NCBI GenBank assembly: GCA_029747585.1
Contig: JAPEVF010000050.1
Location: forward strand, 82,960-146,959
Direction: 5' to 3'
DNA length: 64,000 nt
Origin: Pleurotus djamor
Taxonomy: Eukaryota; Basidiomycota; Agaricomycetes; Agaricales; Pleurotaceae
This document shows positions 24,942 to 34,645 of the stretch, piece by piece (within the stretch, counting starts at the first letter, position 1; every line of letters starts with the position of its first letter). Under the pieces are notes generated by a model. It had not been told where the DNA came from. It searched no databases and worked only from the letters and a program-made list of their open reading frames with translations. The position numbers and the translations under genes are program-made.

Positions 24942-25591
24942 ATGCCTCTTCCTCCTCCAACCCCAGGTCGGTTCGCTGCCTACCAGACTGCACTCAAGGC
25001 CATTTCGGCGCGCACTGGGACGCCATTATCGTCGCTCGTCGTCTCATTTGGCATCTTACACGAGTTGACCGCGGTTCTTCCAATTGTCGGTCTATTTTAC
25101 GCATCTCGGTCGTTTGGCGTTGGTGAACAGCTAGTTAACGCGGTGACTACTGCGTCCTCTTCACAAGGCAACTTAGCGGGCGACATAAACAAGCCGAATT
25201 GGATTGCTGAACGGGGACAGGTATGGATTGAGGAGGGTGAACACTGGGCAGTTCGCATTGGACGGCGATACGGGTGGTTTGGCTTTGAGAAACGGACAAA
25301 GGACGACTACTCGGAGGCTATGTACGAAGAGGATGTTAGAGCCGTCAGAAGTCATCTTGCTGGGGATATCGCAAACGTTGTCGTTGCCTATGCCTCCACG
25401 AAGGTCAGCGTTGGCCTCCATCTTCCTATGGACCCTCCCCCCTCGTTCGCATACTGACCCAAATGCTCTCTTAGGCATTACTGCCGCTGAGGATTGGAGC
25501 TTCAGTATACCTTGCGCCAGGATTCGCGCGTGCCGTAGTTGACCCATGTAAACGCTTGATATTGCAACCCTTCCGTAGAAGAAATGTATGA
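24942..25591 (+). CDS. Small membrane protein, probably mitochondrial, function unknown
   Basis: Two exons. Start MPLPPPTPGRFAAYQTALKA at 24942, one membrane segment SLVVSFGILHELTAVLPIVG, then NKPNWIAERGQVWIEEGEHW and EEDVRAVRSHLAGDIANVVV. The intron at about 25403-25482 joins YASTK to ALLPLRIGASVYLAPGFARA, and the chain ends RLILQPFRRRNV. It resembles small fungal mitochondrial membrane proteins that keep a HELTA-type motif in the first helix, but I cannot name the family with confidence. An upstream in-frame ATG at 24873 lies within the short divergent promoter and is less likely. Confidence 0.55.
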
Positions 25592-25771
25592 TGCCACGGT
25601 CGCTCAAGATATCGCGAAAAGGCTATCCGTCGTATGCGATAGAGGCAGCTTATCGACAGACGTATCCCGTTCGTCGATGGTTGGTCCAAATCCAACTCAT
25701 GCATCACGAATTCGATCACGCACACAACGTCCACATACAAGCGCTCGTTGACGACTCTCCAACATGCCACC

Positions 25772-26836
25772 ATGGGCAAGCTTCATCTGAAGCGCACTCC
25801 TGAAGAAGAAGCCGAAAGACAACTTCGCAAGAGGCGCAAGAAAGAGAAACGCGAGGGGAAGAAGCGTCAGTATCACTCCGCCCAAGAACATCCACCTCCT
25901 CGACGCAAATGGGCCTCGGACGACGATGACGATGCTACCGACGTATATGGCCCGGAGCCACCTTCTACGTCCAACGGGGGTGTCAAAGACGCACACGTAC
26001 ACCCTTTCCAGCCCGATTACGATGAAATCCGTGCACGATTAGAAGAGGAACAGTTCCGCGAGAAGATGTTCAGTGCGTTCGATGAGGACGAACGGTTGGA
26101 TTCGCTCGAGGCAAACTTCAACGACTACAATCATATACCAGATCGATGGCAAGACAATCGGACAGGACCTCGTAGGAGATTAAACGTCGACGAGGACGAG
26201 TTCTTACAAATGAATCCTCAACACATGGATGATGAAGAGTATGCCGAATGGGTGCGGTTGGGGATGTATAGGAAGACCCACCGAGATGAATACGAGGAGA
26301 AGCAGAAGGAGAAGGCTAGGAAGAAGGAGAGGAAGGAGAAGGAGAAGGCAGCGAAGGAAGAGTCAGCTCGGTTGGAGAAGGAACTGGACATAGAAAGATC
26401 GAGGCGGAGGCAGGAGAAGGAGAGCTTGCATCTGCAAGCTGCGAAGGAGTTGTACGAAAGCAAGTGGGCCGCGTTACTGCGTCGCGACGGTGGGGGCGAT
26501 GAAGAACTTGGTTTCGAAGATATACCATGGCCTCTGCTTGCCGCTTATCCCAAGGCAAAGAAACAGAAACGACGCGATGCCGGGGAGTCCCCGGCTATCA
26601 ACTTGCAAGACGATTTCACTGCAGATGCTGTGGCCAAGTTCGTACTGCCCTCGTCTGACGCCTCTGACTCTGAAAAGGGACGGAAAGAAAAGTTGCGAGA
26701 CACGATGCTTCGATTCCATCCGGATAAATTTGAAGGTCGGATTATGGCTCGCGTGAGGGAAGTAGATAAACTTCGAGTTAGGGAAGCAGTCGGACAAGTA
26801 GCTAGATTGCTGAACGATCTTATGGGGGACAAATGA
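25772..26836 (+). CDS. NFKBIL1 (IkBL)-like protein
   Basis: Single exon of 354 residues starting at 25772 in a perfect Kozak context (GCCACCATGG). The N-terminus is basic with nuclear-type signals (ERQLRKRRKKEKREGKKRQY). A long charged coiled coil follows (KQKEKARKKERKEKEKAAKE). The C-terminal third has the features of NFKBIL1-like proteins: YESKWAALLRRDGGGDEELG, FEDIPWPLLAAYP, and the J-like LRDTMLRFHPDKFEGRIMAR with an HPDKF motif, then VGQVARLLNDLMGDK. Animal NFKBIL1 has ankyrin repeats in front of this module; none is seen here. Relatives have been linked to splicing control, so a nuclear role is plausible. Confidence 0.75.
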   Translation: MGKLHLKRTPEEEAERQLRKRRKKEKREGKKRQYHSAQEHPPPRRKWASDDDDDATDVYGPEPPSTSNGGVKDAHVHPFQPDYDEIRARLEEEQFREKMFSAFDEDERLDSLEANFNDYNHIPDRWQDNRTGPRRRLNVDEDEFLQMNPQHMDDEEYAEWVRLGMYRKTHRDEYEEKQKEKARKKERKEKEKAAKEESARLEKELDIERSRRRQEKESLHLQAAKELYESKWAALLRRDGGGDEELGFEDIPWPLLAAYPKAKKQKRRDAGESPAINLQDDFTADAVAKFVLPSSDASDSEKGRKEKLRDTMLRFHPDKFEGRIMARVREVDKLRVREAVGQVARLLNDLMGDK

Positions 26837-26899
26837 TCACGATCACTACTAGCTACACACTTATTATAACTCGCGTCTCAGGACTTTGTCCTTGACCAC

Positions 26900-27871
26900 C
26901 TAGGTGGAGAAGTCCAAGGACAACTGGAAGGAAGATCGGGCCATATTGGCGGTGACGTTAGGCTGAGGAAGGAGGTCAGCTATATCCATTCGCAAAGAAA
27001 CCATGGACTGGGCTTACTCCTTGCAACGAGGCGACACACCCTTGTGGACACGTTAAACAATGACTAGAGGCAATAACGAGATAAACTTACCGACGATGAC
27101 TGGGGAAGTTGGGATGCGGTTAATGCGAAACACAGCGCACCCTGCAATCTGTTGGGTACCAGTGATGTCTGCATCCTTGGGCTAAAGACCGTTGGTGAAC
27201 ATCAACAAACCGATAGAAACATCGTAGCACATACGCTGCGGGCCATGCGCATGCGGCAGGCACCATTCTCGACCACACCGGTCTGCTTGAGGTTCATCCT
27301 AGTCCAGTCTTGCTGATACTCTGCATTGTGGGAGAAGGCGCCATTTCCTCCGTTGTTGAACATGGAGAAGGTTTGCTTGAATTCGATTGCATCTAAGGAA
27401 GAGATGAGTATCGTGAAAAGAGAGCGGTGTGTTGAACGAGGCATACACTTGAACTCGTTTTCGTCTTGCCCGTTCTGTCCAGAACTAGGGAGTTGCGCAG
27501 TACCAGTCAACAGGTTGGGGACTATAGAGAGGTCTAAGACTTCCCAAGGCCCCGCAGCCTGATTGACGACGCAGCCCCCATCGCTGACGATAACGACGTA
27601 GACCATGCCACCGCTAGCGGTGAAGTTCGGGTCGGAAGGTTGGGCACCAGTGACATAGACATAGACTTGAGCAGTCCAGTTCACGTTCGCGTACTCTTTC
27701 CCACTACCATCGGCGGGGAGGAGAGAATCTTTGAGCATGGTAACGTCTTGGCTATGAAGAAGGACGAGAACATGAGTAACAATGCTGGGAGAAGGACGAG
27801 AGAGTCCCTACTATTTGAAGTAAGACGTTCCAACGGGGGGGAACAAGGTTGTTGACGTATCGGCTAGACAT
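26900..27871 (-). CDS. Hypothetical protein, four or five exons, with a homopolymer frameshift
   Basis: Start MSSRYVNNLVPP (27871) lies about 90 bp below a TATATAAA box. Exon 1 must lose one base from a run of seven G (plus strand, near 27834-27840) to read on as VGTSYFKYQDVTMLKDSL, with the Tyr codon split by the intron. This is probably a homopolymer error. Exon 2: NVNWTAQVYVYVTGAQP and MVYVVIVSDGGCVVNQAAGP. Exon 3: EFKQTFSMFNNGGNGAFSHN and MNLKQTGVVENGACRMRMAR. Exon 4: ADITGTQQIAGCAVFRINRI then PTSPVIV. A last exon could encode PNVTANMARSSFQLSLDFST with a stop at 26900-26902, but the strongest donor (GTAAGT) would instead stop at once, at 26958. No signal peptide or known domain was recognised. 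About 190-210 residues. Confidence 0.5.
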
Positions 27872-27957
27872 TGTGCTGTAAGGTGTAGAAGTTGAAAGTG
27901 TTTGTGTAGCAGAACTTTGAAGCGATGCTGAAGAAAACGAAAGACAAGACGATGGGG

Positions 27958-27965
27958 TTTATATA
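27958..27965 (-). promoter_or_regulatory. TATA box of the hypothetical gene
   Basis: TATATAAA on the minus strand, about 90 bp upstream of the ATG at 27871. It supports that start codon. Confidence 0.5.
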
Positions 27966-28902
27966 GGCTCAGTGTATGGATATCATGAGAACGGTGGCCC
28001 CAAAAGCATTGAGTCGATGCTTCGGTTTGGAATGCGAAGGGATAGGACATTCTGGTACCATTCAATTGAATGCCGGCCGGCATACCAGGAGCAATGCTTT
28101 CATCCATGATGCTTTCGTGTAGTGGCCCTGATCGAAGTTCCAAAGTGAGAGTTGCGACAGAAATAGCGAGACGGCAGTGATTCAGCACCGATGTGCATAG
28201 TCGCGATTGTCGATGAGGAGACTCTTTTTCAGAGAAAAACACTAGTAGAAGGGAAGCCAGTACGACTACTTCCGCGCCTGATTTGTGGTATCGAGAAACA
28301 GTATCGTGTTGTGAGCAAGAGTAGGAAAGGAATTGACTCTGAGGCTTTTCGCTGGATAGTGAAAACTCTCATCCAGCGGTGAGCATGAGAAACGTTTCTT
28401 GCATCGCGCGGGATTGCTGGAGCACCGAAGGTCAGAGTTATGTTTGACGAAGTTGGAACCTGAAGAAGCCAGCGAACAGAATTCACTGACATTTCGGTGG
28501 CGAGCAGGTTCAAGTAATTAGCCGATTCATACATGAGCGGGAGCCGGCCAGTGCGGGGCCCATAGACCAGATTTCTTATTTGCATGTGTTTGATACAGTG
28601 GACTACGGCGGTCCCACACTCACAGTCAACACCGACTAATCGACATCACCTCCCTCAAGACATCCGGCAACGACTCGAACGGCGACAAAAATGGGCTCTA
28701 CAAGGTGAGAAACCGATTCTCCAGCGTATTCTGCGAAGGATTCTGTGTCGATGGTGTGGAGAAATGGATTGGGTGGGCTGGATTGGCTTGGGGCACTTTG
28801 GATGACGCTTGCTGGATGATGATGGATATACGAAACTTTTGCTGGTCTCGCTTTCGTCTTTCGCCTGGACACTATCTCTTTCGAACCCAATACTCATCCA
28901 AG
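27966..28902. other. Divergent spacer without a recognised gene
   Basis: About 0.9 kb between the hypothetical gene (minus) and the eL33 gene (plus). It must hold both promoters. Open frames on either strand here are short and show no family resemblance. Confidence 0.5.
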
Positions 28903-29385
28903 ATGTCGCACAGACTATACTCCAAGGGCCGTGTTTTGGGACACAAGCGGGCTAAGCGCAACTCTCGTCCCAACACCTCTCTCATCCAAATCGAGGGTGT
29001 TGCCACCAAGGAAGATGCCCAATTCTACCTCGGAAAGGTGTGTTCACGCAGGCGCTCTGTCTCTCAAGGACCAATATTGATGGCGTGCGATGTAGCGTAT
29101 CGCCTACGTTTACAAGGCGAAGAAGGAGGTTCAGGGCTCGAAGATTCGTGTTATCTGGGGGTGAGCTGCGCTCGTCCAGCTTTCGTGTCTTGAATACTTA
29201 TGTCGATCTTGCTAGACGCGTAACACGGCCACACGGAAACTCTGGTGTCGTCAAATCAAAATTCCGATCCAACCTTCCTCCCCATGCCTTCGGCGCCAAC
29301 GTTCGTGTGGTAGGTCATAGATCGACTATTCTCGCCGACCTCTACTCATTAGCATTACCAGATGCTTTACCCCTCGAACATCTGA
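28903..29385 (+). CDS. RPL33: 60S ribosomal protein eL33 (L35a)
   Basis: A small protein of the large ribosomal subunit. Four exons: 28903-29037, 29096-29160, 29216-29309 and 29362-29385, all with GT-AG introns. Exon 1 gives [20 protein letters not shown] and [18 protein letters not shown]. Exon 2 gives [20 protein letters not shown]. Exon 3 gives [20 protein letters not shown] and [10 protein letters not shown]. Exon 4 is only 24 nt and encodes MLYPSNI and the stop. The 106 residues match yeast Rpl33 almost end to end ([20 protein letters not shown] in yeast). Confidence 0.96.
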
Positions 29386-29719
29386 GCTACTCCTTTGAGC
29401 GTATATTAGTATGCCCACCCATTGCCCACCCATTATGTCGCAATATACATATTCGCATGCCCTATGCTGTTCCTTACAAACCAGCAATACAATACTGAAC
29501 ATCCAAGTTCTTTCAAATTCTCAAACTTTACCTCGTCGTCTCTTGCTAGGTTGACTGTATATTGTACATATGTTCACGAAGTCCTACCACTGGCCAGGAC
29601 CGGTTACATGATCCGTTCCATGTTCCGGGACGGCCTACAATGTGAATTCGTAGAGTTTTTGGTGGACGGAAGTCTCCTAAGTCCTAACCACTTTGCTTTC
29701 CTCCTCCTACGACTCAAAT
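29386..29719. other. Spacer between eL33 and glutaryl-CoA dehydrogenase
   Basis: 3' flank of eL33 and promoter of the next gene on the same strand. Nothing else seen. Confidence 0.5.
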
Positions 29720-31729
29720 ATGTTATCTTCCCAAAGTCTCCGTCTCTCTACACGCTCATGTGCCCGAGTTGCTCGTCAGGCAACAGGCGCTCGATACGCC
29801 TCCGGTATGAACCTGTTCTCCGAGCCCCTACATACCTTGCTTACCCACAATGATCAGGCCTCGTCAAATTTAACAAGGAGGTACGCTGACTATCTTTGCT
29901 AGGAACCCTATTCTCAAATTCAACTACACTAGGACCCTTTGAACCTGGAGTCTCTTCTAACTGAGGAGGAAATTGCTATCCGGTAAGTCCGACGCGTTCA
30001 GACTAGTCTTGCGCAGATCCCTCATCTTCCCAAGTGACACTGCGCGCGAATATTGTCAAGTGAGCAACACCCGTAGCCTCCGTTACCCATGACCATCCTA
30101 ACCTTTTGTGTAGGAGAAGTTGCTTCCCCGCGTTCTCCACCAATGGCGCACAGAAGGTACGCTTCCATGGGTCGATGACATACCTCTCGGCTAAATGTTC
30201 TCATCAGAGTGGGATGGAGACATTCTCAAGGAGATGGGCTCTCTAGGCTTGCTTGGGCCAACGATCTCTGGGTATGGCTGCGCGGGAGCTAGCTATGTCG
30301 CTTATGGTCTCATTGCTCGTGAAGTCGAACGGTCAGTTTAACCCTTTCGCTCCAGTTCTACTCAACCCATTCGGCTTGCTTCCCCGGCTCCCCTTTACAG
30401 TATTGACTCGGGATATCGCTCCACTGCCTCTGTCCAGTCATCCTTGGTTATGCATCCTATCAATGAGTTTGGAACGGATGCTCAGAAAGAGAAGTTCCTA
30501 CCTAGGTTGGGTGAGTGGCAACAGTATATCTCGGTAACTCGTGGAATTGACTTCATAATATCTCATAGCCAAGGGAGAGCTTGTCGGAGCCTTCGTAAGT
30601 TCTCACTACCGCCCAAGACCTCGTTCACCTTGAACCTTTACATGGATTAGGGTCTAACGGAACCCAACCACGGCTCCGACCCAGCGGGTATGGAGACTGT
30701 TGCTGAAGAGGTCGATGGTGGCTTCGTCATCAACGGTAGCAAGACTTGGATCACCAACGCGCCAGCTGCGTACGTAACGTCTCTGAAATTTATCAAACAC
30801 GAATTTTAACAGTCTTGGACTGGCCTTTCGTCTGCAGAGATGTTTTCGTGGTTTGGGCTCGTTGCAAGTGGGATAACAGAGTCCGTGGATTCCTCCTCGA
30901 AAAGGTGATACTGACTCCACTCTTAATGTCTCTTAGCTAACATCTAACATGTGCTGCATCGTACTAGGGAATGAAAGGGCTCACTGCTCCTCCTATCAAA
31001 AACAAAGTCGCCCTCCGTGTGTCTACCACTGGTTCAATCTTCATGGACAACGTCCGCGTCTCTCACGACGCTCTGCTCCCCAAATCCAACGGCCTCAGCT
31101 CCGCATTTTCCTGTCTGAACTCCGCACGGTACGTTTCAATCTACACCCTTTACCCCTTGACGTCTTCTCATCCCATTTCGTCTCACGTAGATACGGTATC
31201 TCCTGGGGTGTCATGGGCTCCCTCGAAGACTGTATCAACAGAACACGCGACTACGCCTTAGAGCGTCATCAATTCAAACGCACCCTCGCTTCCTTCCAGC
31301 TCGTCCAAAAGAAACTCGTCGACGCGCAAACTGAAGTTTCTCTTGGCCTGTTGGCTAGTTTACAAGTTGGGCGGTTGAAGGATGCTGGTCAACTCGCTCC
31401 TGAAATGATCAGTATGGTGAAGAGGAATAACTGCGGGAAGGCCCTTCAACATTCGAGGATAGTGCTTGATATTTTGGGTGGAAATGCTGCCGCTGATGAG
31501 TACGTGCTTTTCCTTGATGCGTTCTGTCGATTTTGACCGGGCCACTAGGTACCACGTCGGTCGACATGTCGCTAACCTTCAAGTCACCAATACGTATGAA
31601 GGTAGGCATATTCATCGATTTAAATTGCTTCTTTTGACGCTGAACCACTCTTCCATCTCAGGGACTAACGATATCCACGCACTCATCTTGGGCAAAGCAA
31701 TGACCGATATACAAGCGTTTGCTAATTAA
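29720..31729 (+). CDS. Glutaryl-CoA dehydrogenase
   Basis: Oxidises and decarboxylates glutaryl-CoA to crotonyl-CoA in the mitochondrial matrix, late in lysine, hydroxylysine and tryptophan breakdown. About eleven exons, roughly 410 residues. Start [20 protein letters not shown] (29720) is a clear mitochondrial presequence. Acyl-CoA dehydrogenase signatures follow: [87 protein letters not shown]. Then [20 protein letters not shown] and [14 protein letters not shown]. The catalytic glutamate lies in [20 protein letters not shown] near the C-terminus, as in other glutaryl-CoA dehydrogenases. The [14 protein letters not shown] block is also typical of this branch. Confidence 0.93.
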
Positions 31730-32945
31730 TGATACTATGAACCGATCATAGAAGCCTCAATACAAGACTTCAATAATAAAATTTAAACAGATTGCATATC
31801 AGCGACCGAACGAGTAAGGAGGCTTCCAGGGCGAGTCGTCATGCATACGCAAGGATGATATTAGGCGATTCCCAAGGGACTCCCACAATTGGTTCGGTTG
31901 CCATGAACTCTGCGATCCTTGGTTGCACTGTCATTTCGGCTGGAGAGCAAAGCGAACGCCTCCGTGACTTCTTGCTCTCCGCGTCGACGGTTGACATGTG
32001 GGCAGGCTATTCGAGTAAGCGCACCACAAACCTGATATGGCCAGCCCTCAACCAAAGTATGGTGATGGTAAGTCGAGTCCGATGGGCTGTGCCTTGACAG
32101 CGTCGGCGAACGGCCTTAATCCCCTCGCATGCCCGGTTTTCTTCTGATCTCTCGGGATTGTCTTGGGATGTCTATCTCCTTGAGATGATCTTGAGGTTGA
32201 TTAGCACAAAACATAGGCGACGCACGTTGGCATGCGAAACGGGCCTTGTAAGATTAGGCGTCTGATGGATGAATCTCTCCAAGGTTTGTCGACTGATTGG
32301 AAAATCGATGGAGACGCACGCTGATTCAGTTGACCCCCTCTCAAAGGCAGTTTGACACAACCTTTGGCCATCTAAGGCAGTGACCCACCTGTTCATCATT
32401 GTGTTACAGGGGGAAAGATGCCACCGGTTGAGAGAGTAACACTTCTATTCAATGGCACTTTGCCTCTTTTCAAGTGAAGCGGTATGGAGAGAAGTGCTGA
32501 CGGCTGTCCTGTATCCGGTTCTGCAGCGCTCGAGAAGAGAAGTACTTGAAGCTTGATGCATGATGTCTTACACTGCATCCGTTGAATGTGCGATTTCTGC
32601 GGGATATGGCAGACTCTGAACTTATCGCGAATGGTTGGTAGGAAAAACACCAAGATGCCAAGTTTATGAACGAACTTCCAACAGTTGGGATTTGATACAA
32701 TTTATTCCATCAGCAAAGTGGAAACTTTGAGATAGTAGTCACGGCAGAAACGGTTGAGGTAGAAACGTCGGCGCTAGAAGACGTGAGCATGAGACTGACT
32801 CATTTATGTGCATGACTAGCATCGTGGGAATGGTGGATATCTCATAAATGCGATTGACCGTCCGAGAGCGCATGGCTTAGCGATCCGTTTCTTCTCCCCA
32901 CCAACTGCGTCCTGCGCGCCTCAGGCGTCCTCCAGATCGTCAGCC
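31730..32945. other. 1.2 kb spacer upstream of the NMNAT gene
   Basis: No convincing coding exon on either strand. Open frames at 31792-32097 and 32396-32700 show no family resemblance. It holds the NMNAT promoter. Confidence 0.5.
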
Positions 32946-34160
32946 ATGTCGGCCCCGGAGTACTCGCCCAGCGACTTCACGAACCCGCCAGACTATTCCT
33001 TCCCTACTCATCGCCTAACTCGGACCCTGCGAGATTCTCAGAAGACTCCTGTCGTCTTTGTGGCCTGTGGCTCGTTCAGCCCTGTCACCTATCTGCACAT
33101 GAGAATGTTCGAGATGGCGAGGGACTACGTCCGGCACAATACCGACTTCGAGATCATTGGAGGTTATCTCAGTCCTGTCAGTGACCAGTACAAGAAACCC
33201 GGTCTGCTGAACGCACACCACCGGTGAGTAATGCGATGCGGTTTTAGAAGGACTAGGAACTATGGAATCGCCTTTTTCTGCAACGGCGATGCGTGCGGCA
33301 CGATAACATTGTCCGCGGCAATCGTCTATCCGGGTCTTGCATAAATTAGGCAACCCCTTCCGGAAGGCTTGACCACCAGACACGCATATAATCGCCTTTT
33401 CTCGTTCTTCATATACGTTAGAATTTCATTGCTGATGCCTTTTTTCCTCGTAGAGTGGGCATGTGTAACCTTGCTGCTCAGGAGTCTTCCTCCTGGATCA
33501 TGGTGGACAGCTGGGAAGCATATCAATCTTACCAGAGAACTGCGGTGGTACTCGATCATTTTGACTATGAAATCAACCAAGTCATGGGCGGGGTGCACAC
33601 CAGCGATGGCGAGCATCGCAATGTACGGATTATGCTTCTCGCAGGATCAGACCTTATCGGGACCATGAGCGAGCCTGGGGTTTGGAGTTACAACGACGTA
33701 TGAGTTCCACATGATCTCTTCGTGTTCTCCCTCCCTTATGCGCACGAAAAATTAGCTCGACCACATCTTGGGAAAGTACGGTACCTTCATCATCGAACGC
33801 GCAGGCTCGGCCATGGATCAAGCTACCGATAGTCTCGCAAGATGGCGTCATAATATCTACATGGTTCCTCAGCTCATCCAAAATGATGTTTCCAGCACGA
33901 AGGTATTTGTCACCTCGATCATTTATGTGACAGCGTTTTCAAATGTAGAGTAGGTCCGCTTGTTCCTCCGCAGGGGTCTATCCGTCCGGTACCTGTTGCC
34001 CTCTGCTGTGGTCGATTACATAGAGGAGCATGGGTTATATCAAGATGAAGCTTTGTCTCACTCGAACTCAAGCTCAAATGATCGAGACAGAGATAAGAGC
34101 AAGGAAACAGCACGACCCAAGGTTGACTCTTCCGCCAGTCGGAACTCCGTTCAAGCATAG
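32946..34160 (+). CDS. Nicotinamide/nicotinate mononucleotide adenylyltransferase
   Basis: Joins NMN or nicotinate mononucleotide to the AMP part of ATP, the central step of NAD synthesis. Four exons: 32946-33223, about 33455-33697, about 33757-33900, and 33955-34160. The first intron is long for this contig (about 230 nt). The nucleotidyltransferase signature is VVFVACGSFSPVTYLHMRMF (GSFxPxT..H), followed by YLSPVSDQYKKPGLLNAHHR. Exon 2: VGMCNLAAQESSSWIMVDSW, RIMLLAGSDLIGTMSEPGVW. The second signature is at the join of exons 3 and 4: NDVSSTKVRLFLRRGLSVRY, as in the ISST-R motif of eukaryotic NMNATs. The tail is polar and Ser-rich. Two 5'-truncated relics of this gene lie downstream at 37375-38081 and 41000-41625. 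Confidence 0.93.
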
Positions 34161-34220
34161 CCCTGACATCGTGAGTTTTCTCTCCATTGAGGGCACGGTA
34201 GGGTTCATTCATATCCCACA

Positions 34221-34337
34221 GGTTCAATGAAAATATGTTTATAGTATACTATATTGGCCTTTAGCCTATTGTCGGCAGGACACTCTACTGTAACACTTGT
34301 CCATCGCTTCTATTCGGGAAATCGCACATCACTAGAC
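34221..34337 (+). promoter_or_regulatory. Conserved upstream block, transporter copy A
   Basis: Contains ATAGTATACTATATT, then GCCTTTAGCCTATTG with GGCAGGACAC, then CGCTTCTATTCGGGAAAT and CACTAGAC. Similar blocks lie at the same distance in front of transporter copies B (38139-38256) and C (41685-41798), in the same order. It may be the NMNAT 3' UTR, the transporter promoter, or both. Confidence 0.45.
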
Positions 34338-34587
34338 CTTCGCATTTGCTGGCGACCTGAGGTGACATGCTAAGAATTGCGACACCCCGACTTTGTAGGG
34401 ACCCTCAAGTTCACCTCTCCGTCAGGCATGGCGGTTACGTGAGTACTGCTAGCTGTCTGACTTCGCGATCTTCCGAGTAACTCGACCCCTGCCGTTGAGA
34501 GCGTGCAACGCATCCTGCAGCTGTATGCAAATGGAAACGTCGACTCAACGCTGTGAATGAACATGACAAGAGCGCACTCCTTCGTTG

Positions 34588-34593
34588 TATTTA
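34588..34593 (+). promoter_or_regulatory. TATA-like element, transporter copy A
   Basis: TATTTA, 58 bp upstream of the ATG at 34646. Copies B and C have TATATA at the same spacing, so this copy appears weakened. Confidence 0.4.
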
Positions 34594-34645
34594 GGTCAGA
34601 AAGTTGAAACTGGTCGCGTCGTCTGTTTTCCGCTTCACTAATTTC

